Shown here: one piece after another, positions 1 to 7,721 of the stretch | Layout: the number at the start of each line of letters is the position of its first letter | Numbering within the stretch: position 1 is the stretch's first letter | Assembly: GCA_020059465.1 (NCBI GenBank) | Contig: JAGVBZ010000035.1 | Coordinates: 62,001-126,000, forward strand | DNA: 64,000 bases | Direction: 5' to 3' | Source of the DNA: Brevinematales bacterium | Lineage (GTDB): Bacteria; Spirochaetota; Brevinematia; Brevinematales; GWF1-51-8 | Position numbers and translations under genes: made by a program | The notes under the pieces: generated by a model | The model's database searches: none | Told to the model about the DNA's origin: nothing | The model's input: only the letters and a program-made list of their open reading frames with translations

Positions 1-2
1 CT

Positions 3-698
3 TCCGGTTCGGTCGATATGACTAAAATTAAAGCCGATCAGAACGCCTCGGCAAAACCCTTATTTAATCAGGCCGGCCAGAGCGAGGCTTCAAAGAATTA
101 TTCGGACGCGAAGTCGAAATATATTCAGGTAATAACCGCTTATCCGCTTTCCGATTATGTAAAGGATAGTGTGGACGGTATCGAACGGGTTGTACTGATA
201 GAAGGCGCGAAAAGCGCGGGTATGAGTATCGCGGAATTAAAAGCTCAGCATAATAAGTCTGCCAAAGATGAGTTTGATAAAGTTGAAGATTTCCTGAAGA
301 AAAAGAATTACGACAAAGCAAAACTCGGTCTTATAGGTATAATGACTCAGTATCCGCTTTCCGATTATATAGACAAGGGATTAGAGAAACTGGAATTTGT
401 TGTAATCCAGTTGAATGCCGAAAAACAGCAGCAGGATAAGGTACAGGAAGAGAACTATCTTGAGAAAGCCATCGGTCGTGTGATGGATATGGTGGGGAAT
501 GAAATTCTTCTCGACGTGTATAAGGGCAAGTCTCTGACTGTGGGACAAACGATATTTATTTACCGCAAGGATGAAAAGGCGGGAATTATTTATATCGGTG
601 AGGCGAAAGTATCCGTAGTATCGCCGATAATGTCCAAGGCGCAGATTGTAAAAAAGAATGAACCGATCAAAGTCGGCGATATACTATACAGAAAGTGA
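3..698 (+). CDS. TPR-like protein with C-terminal FlgT-like beta domain, 5' end outside window
   Basis: The reading frame is open to the window edge, and the first ATG (base 18) has no ribosome binding site or signal peptide, so this is the C-terminal part of a longer protein. It contains two similar helical repeats, each with the motif YPLSDY followed by a helix (about residues 37-60 and 111-130 from that ATG), as in periplasmic TPR/YbgF-like proteins. The last 70 residues look like a small beta domain of the kind at the C terminus of FlgT-like proteins (phrases such as VGQTIFIYR and VGDILYRK). The cyclase gene starts 7 bases downstream, so the two are probably co-transcribed. The exact function is unknown. 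Confidence 0.6.
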   Translation, partial: SGSVDMTKIKADQNASAKPLFNQAGQSEASKNYSDAKSKYIQVITAYPLSDYVKDSVDGIERVVLIEGAKSAGMSIAELKAQHNKSAKDEFDKVEDFLKKKNYDKAKLGLIGIMTQYPLSDYIDKGLEKLEFVVIQLNAEKQQQDKVQEENYLEKAIGRVMDMVGNEILLDVYKGKSLTVGQTIFIYRKDEKAGIIYIGEAKVSVVSPIMSKAQIVKKNEPIKVGDILYRK

Positions 699-705
699 GG
701 CTCTA

Positions 706-2379
706 GTGAAAATTAGAGGTAAAATCCGATACAAAATACTATTAGTAGTGATCCCGATTCTCATTCTTACCGCGGCGTTCCTCGGCGTCACATCCTATTT
801 TTCCGCGAAAAACGGTATCACCGGAATTGCTAAGGAATTTTTGGGATTCAAACTACAGGATGTTTATAAATACGCCGCCCAGCAGAATAATTTTGTAAAG
901 AATATGGACCTTGTCAGCGATCCGACGATATTTATCAATACCAAGAAATCCGTCGGCGACTACGCTTCGACAGTGATAAATTCGCCGACAGGCGGATTTG
1001 TCGGGGTTACGCTGAGTAACGTTCTGGAAGTCAATACCGTATCGAATTTTAACGCCGAGGATGCGAAGAATCTGGTTTCAAAATTCGAGGGTAAAACCAG
1101 CGGATGGGTAGAGTTCGATTCCCGCGGAAGACAATGGGTGGGAGTTTTTATCGATTTTTCCGATTGGAACTTGGTATTCGTTATCCTAGAAGCACGTAAT
1201 ACGTTCTATCGCAACGTAAATGAAATCGTCGATTTTCTGGTGATCATCCTTTCCGCAAGCCTGGTCATATCGACAATCCTTCTGCTTTTTTTCATCGCGC
1301 GTATTACTACTCCGATCAACAGGTTCGTCAGTACGATTCAGGATATCACATCGAATATGGACCTGACCAAACGTGTGAAAATATTCTACCCGGATGAAAT
1401 AGGGGTACTGGGTTTCTATTTCAATAACATGATCGCGGAACTCGAGGGCGCGTATAACCAGATTAAGAACTACGCCTATCAGACTGTGCTCGCGAAAAAA
1501 CGCGAGGAAAGGATACGTTTTATATTCCAAAAGTTCGTGCCGCAGGAAGTTATCAACCAGGTATTAAATCTTGCATCCGATTCAATGCTGATCGGCGCCC
1601 GCCAGAAAGTCAGCGTTTTCTTCTCGGATATCCGGGGATTCACGACTATCTCAGAAAGCCTCAAGCCGGAAGAATTGGTCCTGTCTCTGAACTCCTACTT
1701 TGACCGAATGGTGCGGATTATTATCAATAAGCACGGAACCATCGATAAATTCATCGGCGACGCTATCATGGCGATATTCGGCGCGCCGCTTGTTCGTCCG
1801 GACGACGCTGAGAGCGCGGTTTATGCGGCCATCATGAATTCCGAAGCGCTTGAGGAATTTAACCAGGGACAGCGGGCGAGCGGGAAAATCGAGTTCCATA
1901 TTGGGGTGGGCATCAATACCGGGGACGCGATTGTTGGCAATATCGGGTCGGAGCAGAAAATCGACTATACGGTTATCGGGGATACGGTAAACCTCGCGTC
2001 GCGATTGGAAGGGCTGACTAAGATGTATCATGTCCCGATTGTGATCAGCGAATTTACCAAGGATGAGATTCCGGCGGGGAAGTTTTATTTCCGCGAACTC
2101 GATACAGTCCGAGTGAAGGGTAAAAACAAACCCGTTAAAATATACTGTCCATACAAACTGGAAACCGCGAAAGCTTATACGGAATACTATAAGAAATTCA
2201 ACGATACCTTATATCAGTATTACGAAGGAAAATTTACAGAAGCGAAAACGAGTTTTATGACATTATTTCAGGAAAGGCCGGAAGACGAAATTTGCCAACT
2301 GTATATCGAACGCTGCGACTACTTGATAAAGAACCCTCCCAAGGATTGGGAAGGTGTCGAAACTATGCATACCAAGTAA
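706..2379 (+). CDS. Membrane-bound class III adenylate cyclase with HAMP domain
   Basis: Predicted to make cyclic AMP from ATP in response to an extracytoplasmic signal. I place the start at GTG 706, six bases after GTGAGG, rather than at the upstream in-frame ATG inside the previous gene. Order of parts: membrane helix at about residues 9-30, extracytoplasmic sensor region (30-170), second helix (173-198), HAMP (200-250), catalytic domain (300-440) and a C-terminal helical tail. The catalytic motifs are complete: FSDIRGFT (first metal aspartate), DKFIGD (adenine-selecting lysine and second metal aspartate) and GDTVNLASRLE (transition-state asparagine and arginine). The lysine favours ATP over GTP. 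The layout resembles spirochaete and Leptospira receptor cyclases. Confidence 0.9.
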   Translation: MKIRGKIRYKILLVVIPILILTAAFLGVTSYFSAKNGITGIAKEFLGFKLQDVYKYAAQQNNFVKNMDLVSDPTIFINTKKSVGDYASTVINSPTGGFVGVTLSNVLEVNTVSNFNAEDAKNLVSKFEGKTSGWVEFDSRGRQWVGVFIDFSDWNLVFVILEARNTFYRNVNEIVDFLVIILSASLVISTILLLFFIARITTPINRFVSTIQDITSNMDLTKRVKIFYPDEIGVLGFYFNNMIAELEGAYNQIKNYAYQTVLAKKREERIRFIFQKFVPQEVINQVLNLASDSMLIGARQKVSVFFSDIRGFTTISESLKPEELVLSLNSYFDRMVRIIINKHGTIDKFIGDAIMAIFGAPLVRPDDAESAVYAAIMNSEALEEFNQGQRASGKIEFHIGVGINTGDAIVGNIGSEQKIDYTVIGDTVNLASRLEGLTKMYHVPIVISEFTKDEIPAGKFYFRELDTVRVKGKNKPVKIYCPYKLETAKAYTEYYKKFNDTLYQYYEGKFTEAKTSFMTLFQERPEDEICQLYIERCDYLIKNPPKDWEGVETMHTK

Positions 2380-2389
2380 GGGGAACGGA

Positions 2390-2905
2390 ATGGCCGAGTT
2401 ATTGTGGACGGAAGAAATCTTTAATAAAACCGTCAAGCAGATCGATAAAGATGAACTCTTTAAGCGGTTGAAGGCGGAAACCAGCGAAGAAGAAATGCAC
2501 CAGGTTGAATTGAATAAAGATTATCCCCTGTTTAAAGACCTATTCGGAGTTAAGATCGAGTACAGTTCTCTACGGGTTCAGCGAATCATAATTGAAGACG
2601 TCTTAAAACTGCTTTCCAGTTTTGTTAAGTTATATAAGGCCGGATCTCATTACCGATATGATGCGATTAACAATATCGAGGGTATCGAATTCATAGCCCA
2701 CCGTTTCGGATTGGAGCATCCCGATGCGAAAGCCATCGAGGGATATATCATGAATAAGGAACTGGTCCATTTTTTTGAATCCCCGGAATACTCCTACATT
2801 ATGCTGAAGTACAAGGACAACCCGGAAAACATTTTCTATGTCTATAAATTTTATTTTACCACGATCAAGGAAGGACTTTTCCTGGTAATCGAGAAGAATA
2901 TTTAA
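2390..2905 (+). CDS. Conserved-looking hypothetical protein, 171 aa
   Basis: Ten bases after the cyclase stop, with a good ribosome site (GGGGAACGG) before ATG 2390; an upstream in-frame ATG overlaps the cyclase and is less likely. The protein is soluble, acidic and mixed alpha/beta, with no signal peptide, membrane helix or motif I recognise. Its position as third gene of the cyclase operon suggests a role linked to that signalling pathway, but nothing in the sequence shows it. It ends base-to-base against the convergent deaminase gene. Confidence 0.6.
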   Translation: MAELLWTEEIFNKTVKQIDKDELFKRLKAETSEEEMHQVELNKDYPLFKDLFGVKIEYSSLRVQRIIIEDVLKLLSSFVKLYKAGSHYRYDAINNIEGIEFIAHRFGLEHPDAKAIEGYIMNKELVHFFESPEYSYIMLKYKDNPENIFYVYKFYFTTIKEGLFLVIEKNI

Positions 2906-3433
2906 TCAGATATCATATCCGCCCAATTGATTCTTATAATTTTCATTCCATATCTGTACAAGACGATTGCGGTATAAGTCGTCGATAATCGGAGAACTAT
3001 AACGAATCGTCCTGAGTCTGGGGTCGTTTCGGAGACCTTCTTCTGTGATAGACAGGTCGCTCAGGAACTCAAGATCGCCCTCGAAACCGAAATAATCCCT
3101 CGTTTCCTGCGTATCGAAAATATAAAAGCACTCCCGTATTCCCGCCCATTTAGCCGCGTGGTAGCAGAGCATACATGGGAAATGGCTGGTCAGGAGAATA
3201 CTCTCCGGCAAATGAACCGTACCCTTAGCGGATGTCGCGCATGACAACGCCTCGACTTCCGCGTGACGGGATACGTCCATACTCCCAAGCACATTGTTTG
3301 TTCCGGCGGCAATCATGACACCTCCGGAAACGATTCCCGCGCCGAACGGGCCGCCCTTACCATCACGCAGGCCGTCAAGTATGGCCTCATAGATTTTTAA
3401 GAAATATTCGTCCCAGTTAATCCCGTTGTCCAT
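2906..3433 (-). CDS. Cytidine/deoxycytidylate deaminase-fold nucleoside deaminase
   Basis: Zinc-dependent deaminase of the CDA/guanine-deaminase superfamily. The two zinc motifs are clear: RHAEVEAL (histidine ligand and catalytic glutamate, about residues 76-83) and PCMLC (two cysteine ligands, about residue 110). The substrate cannot be read from the sequence; the layout is closest to guanine-deaminase or tRNA-adenosine-deaminase-like enzymes, but it lacks the usual SCEPCPMC context and has about 50 extra C-terminal residues. The stop codon abuts that of the convergent gene. It lies 9 bases downstream of the TrmB-like regulator in the same direction, so the regulator probably governs or at least accompanies it. 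Confidence 0.8.
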   Translation of the reverse strand: MDNGINWDEYFLKIYEAILDGLRDGKGGPFGAGIVSGGVMIAAGTNNVLGSMDVSRHAEVEALSCATSAKGTVHLPESILLTSHFPCMLCYHAAKWAGIRECFYIFDTQETRDYFGFEGDLEFLSDLSITEEGLRNDPRLRTIRYSSPIIDDLYRNRLVQIWNENYKNQLGGYDI

Positions 3434-3442
3434 ATCCGGCTC

Positions 3443-4270
3443 CTATTCTCCCAGATGACGTTCTATCGCTTCCAAGAGTTTCCTGTCCTCGTTTGTCATT
3501 AAAACTTTCAGCTTCTCGGTTCCAATGAATTTCCATAGACGGATCATATAGATACTCTCGATAATATGCTGTTTCGATGTATGTACCATTACTTCATTTT
3601 TAGAATGCACCGCTTTTGCAGATTTTTGGTCGGTATAATTCGCAAGTATGGTTTCTTTGCCGTCGCAAACGAGAATGACCTCCGGCGGGATTATTCCCTC
3701 GAATGTGAAGGTATTGCGGAGATTGTAAGAATAAAGAGTTAGCTCACGGGTATCCATTGTAAAGTATGAAAAGACGTCGATTTTTACCCCGTCATGAAGT
3801 TTTTTATGGAGAGTCTCGCTGAGAGGGTCGAAGTTCTCCTGAAGATGTGTACAAAGATAGATTTCCGTTTCCGCGCGCTCAATCATGGAGATGAGGGAAT
3901 TTTGGATATTTTTTCTGCCGAGGATATTCCAGAAATAATCCGATTCATCGGCGACAAGATACTGCTTCAGCATCTTGGCAATATTACCGCGTGCGACCGT
4001 GAACTCGGTTTCGATATTTCGGAGGAATTCCTCAATTTCAACGGGGATGTAGGTATCGGGGTTGGATTTTACAATCCGGGCGCCGCCTTTTTCTACCAGA
4101 CGCCCGAGCATTTCGTACACCACGGGGCGGAGAATACCGCTGATCTTGGATAATTGGTATCCAGTGATAGGATGGTTTTCCAGAAGGGCGAGATAGACAC
4201 GTGCCTCGTTGGGACTCAGTCCCAAGTTTTCAAAGCTCTCGATGATTTCGGAATGCTCGGTAAGCCCCAA
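3443..4270 (-). CDS. TrmB-family transcriptional regulator
   Basis: The N-terminal 75 residues form a winged-helix domain typical of TrmB: a phrase like LGLSPNEARVYLALL, then ITGYQLSKISG and VVYEMLGRLVEKG. The C-terminal half fits the TrmB effector-binding region related to phospholipase-D folds. TrmB proteins usually sense sugars or related metabolites. The best start is TTG at 4270, six bases after AGGAG; the next ATG is well inside the DNA-binding domain. It forms a two-gene unit with the deaminase. The ligand is unknown. Confidence 0.8.
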   Translation of the reverse strand: MGLTEHSEIIESFENLGLSPNEARVYLALLENHPITGYQLSKISGILRPVVYEMLGRLVEKGGARIVKSNPDTYIPVEIEEFLRNIETEFTVARGNIAKMLKQYLVADESDYFWNILGRKNIQNSLISMIERAETEIYLCTHLQENFDPLSETLHKKLHDGVKIDVFSYFTMDTRELTLYSYNLRNTFTFEGIIPPEVILVCDGKETILANYTDQKSAKAVHSKNEVMVHTSKQHIIESIYMIRLWKFIGTEKLKVLMTNEDRKLLEAIERHLGE

Positions 4271-4287
4271 AACTTTCTCCTGAAACT

Positions 4288-5310
4288 CTACTTTATTTTA
4301 TACTCGAATACTCCGCTTCCGCCGCCCTGCATGCTCATTGTTTCCTTGGCGACATCCACGATAATCTTCATTGCATTCATCTTGGTTTTTCCTTGGAGCA
4401 GGATAGGGTTCCCGGTGAGTATCATCAATTCGCTTTTAAAATCGTAAACACCCCATTTAGAAAAAGCCTTTTTATCGCCAGTCAAGATCACGACATTGCC
4501 CAGCAGATTCGCTTTCTCCTCGTCGTCGTACTTTTCCATTACGGTGGAATAAGCCTTAATGTTGTTCTTTTTAAACTCTATCACAGGGTTTTCGCTGATA
4601 CGGGAGTAACCGAGAGCCTCGTAATAATCGAGTTTTCCGGACTTTATCAGATAATTATCGTTCGTGTTTTCGATAATAACATTTCCCGAGGCGGTATAGC
4701 TGGAAAGCTTGTTATCCTTCGATAACACCTCGATAGTATTCGCGGTGAGCACTTGGGATTTATCCACCGTTTTCGCGTTTCCGTTCACAGTGAATACTCC
4801 GCCGCCCTGGTTATAGCGCGCTTTATCGCCCGTAATAGTAAACTCCTTGCCTACTATTTCGACATTGCCCTCCAGTATCATATAGTCCTTGTCAGTGAAA
4901 AAAGTCATAATATCGCTTTTTGCGGTAGTTCCGTCTTTTTTCAGATAGATAATAGGATTTTTCTGGACGATCATCTTTTTTTCTTTTGTATAATATGTAC
5001 CTTCGCCAGCCTTCAGGACAGTCTGTTCTTTTTTATTCTGAAAAACGAGATTTCCATAGGCATACCCTGTTTCGTTTTTATCGTCGTAAATAATTGTATC
5101 GGCGACCAGTATGTTATACCCCTGAACAATCTTCGGTTTATTTTTATTCGAGATTTCAAGAATGAGACGTTCGATTTCCCAATAGTAGACGCTTTTCCCT
5201 GCCGTGACATTGACAGGCTTCTTTTCCGACATGGTAAAAATACTGGAAAACACAAGCGACGTAAAAATAAATAAAGATAAAATGATAGTTCCGAAAGAAA
5301 TCCGTTTCAT
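4288..5310 (-). CDS. lptA: LptA/OstA-like lipopolysaccharide transport protein
   Basis: Periplasmic bridge protein of LPS export. A signal peptide (about residues 1-23) is followed by an unusually long array of OstA/LptA beta-jelly-roll repeats, recognisable as recurring phrases such as GNLVFQNK, LEGNVEIVG and GNVVILTG. At 340 residues it is nearly twice the length of E. coli LptA (185), so it may span a wider periplasm or include LptD-N-like repeats. It lies 8 bases after the LptC-like gene, which supports the call. The start is ATG 5310 with AGGAACG upstream. Confidence 0.85.
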   Translation of the reverse strand: MKRISFGTIILSLFIFTSLVFSSIFTMSEKKPVNVTAGKSVYYWEIERLILEISNKNKPKIVQGYNILVADTIIYDDKNETGYAYGNLVFQNKKEQTVLKAGEGTYYTKEKKMIVQKNPIIYLKKDGTTAKSDIMTFFTDKDYMILEGNVEIVGKEFTITGDKARYNQGGGVFTVNGNAKTVDKSQVLTANTIEVLSKDNKLSSYTASGNVIIENTNDNYLIKSGKLDYYEALGYSRISENPVIEFKKNNIKAYSTVMEKYDDEEKANLLGNVVILTGDKKAFSKWGVYDFKSELMILTGNPILLQGKTKMNAMKIIVDVAKETMSMQGGGSGVFEYKIK

Positions 5311-5318
5311 AATCGTTC

Positions 5319-5846
5319 CTACTTGCTGATTACACCGACGACATCCAAAATCTGAACTTCTTTGAGTCCTGAATCCGCCCGCATCTTATATCCCTTAATA
5401 ATCGTTTTTCCTTTTTCTAACGTGACCTGTTCGTTAGTCTCGGTGTAAAAGTGTTTTTTTGTGTTTTCCCAATAAACTTTTTTCGACGAGAGAACCGACC
5501 CGTTATCAGAAAATATCTTCACATTTCCCGAAGCTGAGACATTTTTAGTCTTTTTATTGACATACCCTTCGTCGCTCGAAAGGAAGGATTGGATAGTGTT
5601 ATTCGGGCTATAAAACGTCATCGTGAGATTGAATAAGTATATTTCACTGCTGGCGTCAAACATTTTCGCTTCCGACGACTTCAGTACCCATTCGCGTTTC
5701 CCGTTGTTATCATAGGATGTATATTGAAAATCCCCCATAATAAAGTCTGGAATAGCCCCTGTGGTTTTCTTCCCTGACTTCAGCTTGATATTGCATCCCG
5801 TTTGGGAAACGAATAGTATGATAGTAAAAATAAGTATTTTTTTCAT
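5319..5846 (-). CDS. lptC: LptC-like lipoprotein of LPS export
   Basis: In LPS transport LptC sits at the inner membrane and passes LPS to LptA. This 175-residue protein has an N-terminal hydrophobic stretch ending in QTGC, an imperfect lipobox at about residue 18, followed by beta-rich OstA-type sequence (SASGNVKIFSDNGSVLSS, LEKGKTIIKGYKMRAD). The E. coli protein has a membrane anchor rather than a lipobox; lipoprotein forms occur in other phyla. It is the first gene of the lptC-lptA unit and has a good promoter at 5895-5923. Confidence 0.75.
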   Translation of the reverse strand: MKKILIFTIILFVSQTGCNIKLKSGKKTTGAIPDFIMGDFQYTSYDNNGKREWVLKSSEAKMFDASSEIYLFNLTMTFYSPNNTIQSFLSSDEGYVNKKTKNVSASGNVKIFSDNGSVLSSKKVYWENTKKHFYTETNEQVTLEKGKTIIKGYKMRADSGLKEVQILDVVGVISK

Positions 5847-5894
5847 TGCGGGGCACCCCCGGTTTAGTAGTAGGATCGCTAATACTGTATAAAT

Positions 5895-5923
5895 ATTATA
5901 GGTGATTTATCAGAATTATGCAA
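5895..5923 (-). promoter_or_regulatory. Promoter of lptC-lptA
   Basis: Read on the minus strand: -35 TTGCAT (5918-5923), 17 bp spacer, -10 TATAAT (5895-5900), about 50 bases before the lptC start. Its -35 lies in one arm of an inverted repeat (ATGCAAC 5918-5924, GTTGCAT 5941-5947) whose other arm holds the -35 of the divergent nfi promoter. Confidence 0.7.
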
Positions 5924-5941
5924 CGGATTTAAAAAAAACTG

Positions 5942-5970
5942 TTGCATTTCGGATCGTCAGCGACTATAAT
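5942..5970 (+). promoter_or_regulatory. Promoter of endonuclease V gene, leaderless arrangement
   Basis: -35 TTGCAT (5942-5947), 17 bp spacer, -10 TATAAT (5965-5970). The start ATG of the gene is at 5976, where transcription should begin, and no ribosome binding site is visible, so the mRNA is probably leaderless. Confidence 0.7.
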
Positions 5971-5975
5971 ACCAT

Positions 5976-6671
5976 ATGCGGAAAGAATTAATCGATAAAA
6001 CCCTCGCAATTTGTCAATCGGGCGATATCCCTGCTGCGATAGCCTTACAGAAGGAACTTGCCGTACTCAACGACTGCTCGGGAATAGTATATCCGATCTC
6101 AACAGTTGCAGGAGTGGACATCGCCTATGACGGGAACACGGCATACGCGGCCGCGGTAGTCATGGATTATGCCTCGCTGGATATTATCGAGAAAACATCA
6201 TTTATAGAGAATGTTTCTTTTCCTTATATATCGGGGTTATTATCCTTCCGGGAATTTCCTGCTATCCTGAATACTATGAACAATTTGAAAACGCGGCCGG
6301 ATTTATTGATATTCGACGGACAGGGGATAGCGCACCCGAGAAAAATGGGTATCGCCGCGCATTCAGGGATACTGCTCGATATACCGTCAATCGGTTGCGC
6401 GAAATCGCGTCTGTGCGGGGAATATGAACCGCCGGGGAAAAACCGTTTCGATTTTTCCATACTCCGCAATAAGGGCGAAGATATCGGAATTGTTTTACGT
6501 ACCCGGGAAAACACCAAACCCGTGTTTGTATCGCCGGGATATAAAGTGCCGTTCGGCGATTTATTGGAAATAATTCGGCATCTGACGGGGAGTTTCCGTC
6601 TCCCTCTGCCGACACATCTTGCCGACAGGATGAGTAAACAAATCAAGGGGTCAGCGAATAACTCTTCTTAG
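5976..6671 (+). CDS. nfi: Endonuclease V (deoxyinosine 3' endonuclease)
   Basis: Repairs deaminated adenine in DNA by nicking at the second phosphodiester bond 3' to deoxyinosine. The family motifs appear in order: VAGVDIAY (catalytic aspartate), YISGLLSFRE (glutamate and substrate wedge region), FDGQGIAHPR (aspartate), GCAKSRL, SPGYKVPFGD and RLPLPTHLAD. At 231 residues it is of normal length (E. coli 223). The last 21 bases overlap the 3' end of the convergent PHP gene. The start sits directly after a -10 box, suggesting a leaderless transcript. Confidence 0.95.
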   Translation: MRKELIDKTLAICQSGDIPAAIALQKELAVLNDCSGIVYPISTVAGVDIAYDGNTAYAAAVVMDYASLDIIEKTSFIENVSFPYISGLLSFREFPAILNTMNNLKTRPDLLIFDGQGIAHPRKMGIAAHSGILLDIPSIGCAKSRLCGEYEPPGKNRFDFSILRNKGEDIGIVLRTRENTKPVFVSPGYKVPFGDLLEIIRHLTGSFRLPLPTHLADRMSKQIKGSANNSS

Positions 6672-7388
6672 AAACGCCTCTCGCAGCGAGTCGAGGCCGA
6701 TTTCCCTCAACGTACAGTCGAACTCCAACTCATGGAAATTTGTCCCGACCATTTCCGGCGCGTGCGAATCGGAATTCGTGATCAGGGGGTACTTTTTTAA
6801 TATGTCGGATTTAGGCTCTGCATTGAGAAAACGTTTTGTGACCTCGATCGCGTCGTAATCGTACTCCGGCAGGTATCCGATCTGGGAGATGATGCTGAAA
6901 TAGGGGCGGTCGATATGCGACGGGACTGTCAGCCCGCCCGCGGAATGAATCTCCGGGATAAGCTTTTCCAAGGGGAAAGAAGTTGCGAGGTCGCCGCCGA
7001 TATAATTTTCTACTGCACCGGTTATTATCTCGTGCTCATCGACCACTACCTGATCGCCGAATTTAGCGGGGTCGTTTTTTAGTATAGGCAGTGCGGACTG
7101 AATCAGTTCGCCGAATTTAAGCGCCGGGTAGGTGTCATCGAAAAGCGCCAGGACGTGGACTTCTTCCTGAGTAGTGATTTCCATCCCGTAGAAACATCGG
7201 ATATCTTCTCTTGCGTCACAGATACGCTTTATTGTAGGGCAGTTCAGCGCAGAATGATGATCGGTCAGCGCGATCAGTTTTATCCCGTTTATGACCGCAA
7301 GCTCCACAATTCGTGAAGGGGACATTTCCAGCGAGGCGCATGGGGATAGGCAAGAATGGATATGGAGATCGGCGCGGACCCGGATCAT
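6651..7388 (-). CDS. PHP-domain metal-dependent phosphoesterase
   Basis: PHP-type phosphoesterase, related to the RNase AM/TrpH family and to DNA polymerase PHP domains. Metal-binding motifs are visible: DLHIHSCLSPCA at residues 7-18, LTDHHSA at 41-47, a GMEITTQEEVHVLAL stretch near 68, SHIDRP near 157 and TNSDSHAPE near 203. The substrate is not evident. It overlaps the upstream DRTGG gene by the four bases ATGA, and is the last gene of the signalling module. In clostridia and Thermotogae, PHP proteins of this kind lie beside DRTGG and RsbW-like proteins near [FeFe]-hydrogenase genes. Confidence 0.85.
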   Translation of the reverse strand: MIRVRADLHIHSCLSPCASLEMSPSRIVELAVINGIKLIALTDHHSALNCPTIKRICDAREDIRCFYGMEITTQEEVHVLALFDDTYPALKFGELIQSALPILKNDPAKFGDQVVVDEHEIITGAVENYIGGDLATSFPLEKLIPEIHSAGGLTVPSHIDRPYFSIISQIGYLPEYDYDAIEVTKRFLNAEPKSDILKKYPLITNSDSHAPEMVGTNFHELEFDCTLREIGLDSLREAFLRRVIR

Positions 7389-7717
7389 CGGTGAATCGTC
7401 TCGTGGATTTTATATGAGGAAATATACTGATTGTCGCGTGTTTGAACAATCCCGATACCTTCTTTTATTGCGGCATCAAGCATATCTGGGGGAATATCGC
7501 GGCCGTTGCAAATCAGGATTGCATAAATACCCGCAAGCGATGCGACCGCGACAGTGTTTTTATGCGCCTGAATAGTAATCAGAATAGAACCTTCTTCGGC
7601 GTTGCCCATCACGTCGCTGAGGAGGTCGGATGTGTAACCGCAGGTCACATCGGGATCAATTTCCGCAGGGGTGGAGGAAATAAGATGAAGCTTATTAGCA
7701 ATTTCAGAAAGTTTCAT
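7385..7717 (-). CDS. DRTGG-domain protein (second copy)
   Basis: A small 110-residue protein matching stand-alone DRTGG domains, which also occur in some phosphotransacetylases and are thought to bind a small ligand. Key features are the G-x-T-S-D-L-L-S-D-V-M stretch at about residues 27-37 and the TVAVASLAGIYAILICNG region. It is a paralogue of the protein at 10720-11073: both share the S-D-x-L order after the first strand and the region before I-L-x-x-N-G. The ribosome site AAGGAA precedes ATG 7717, four bases after the chemoreceptor stop. Confidence 0.75.
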   Translation of the reverse strand: MKLSEIANKLHLISSTPAEIDPDVTCGYTSDLLSDVMGNAEEGSILITIQAHKNTVAVASLAGIYAILICNGRDIPPDMLDAAIKEGIGIVQTRDNQYISSYKIHETIHR

Positions 7718-7721
7718 AGGT

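Noticed and set aside
5918-5947. The inverted repeat ATGCAAC/GTTGCAT as a transposon end or attachment site
   Set aside because: Both arms are explained as -35 boxes of two divergent promoters, and no transposase or target-site duplication is present.
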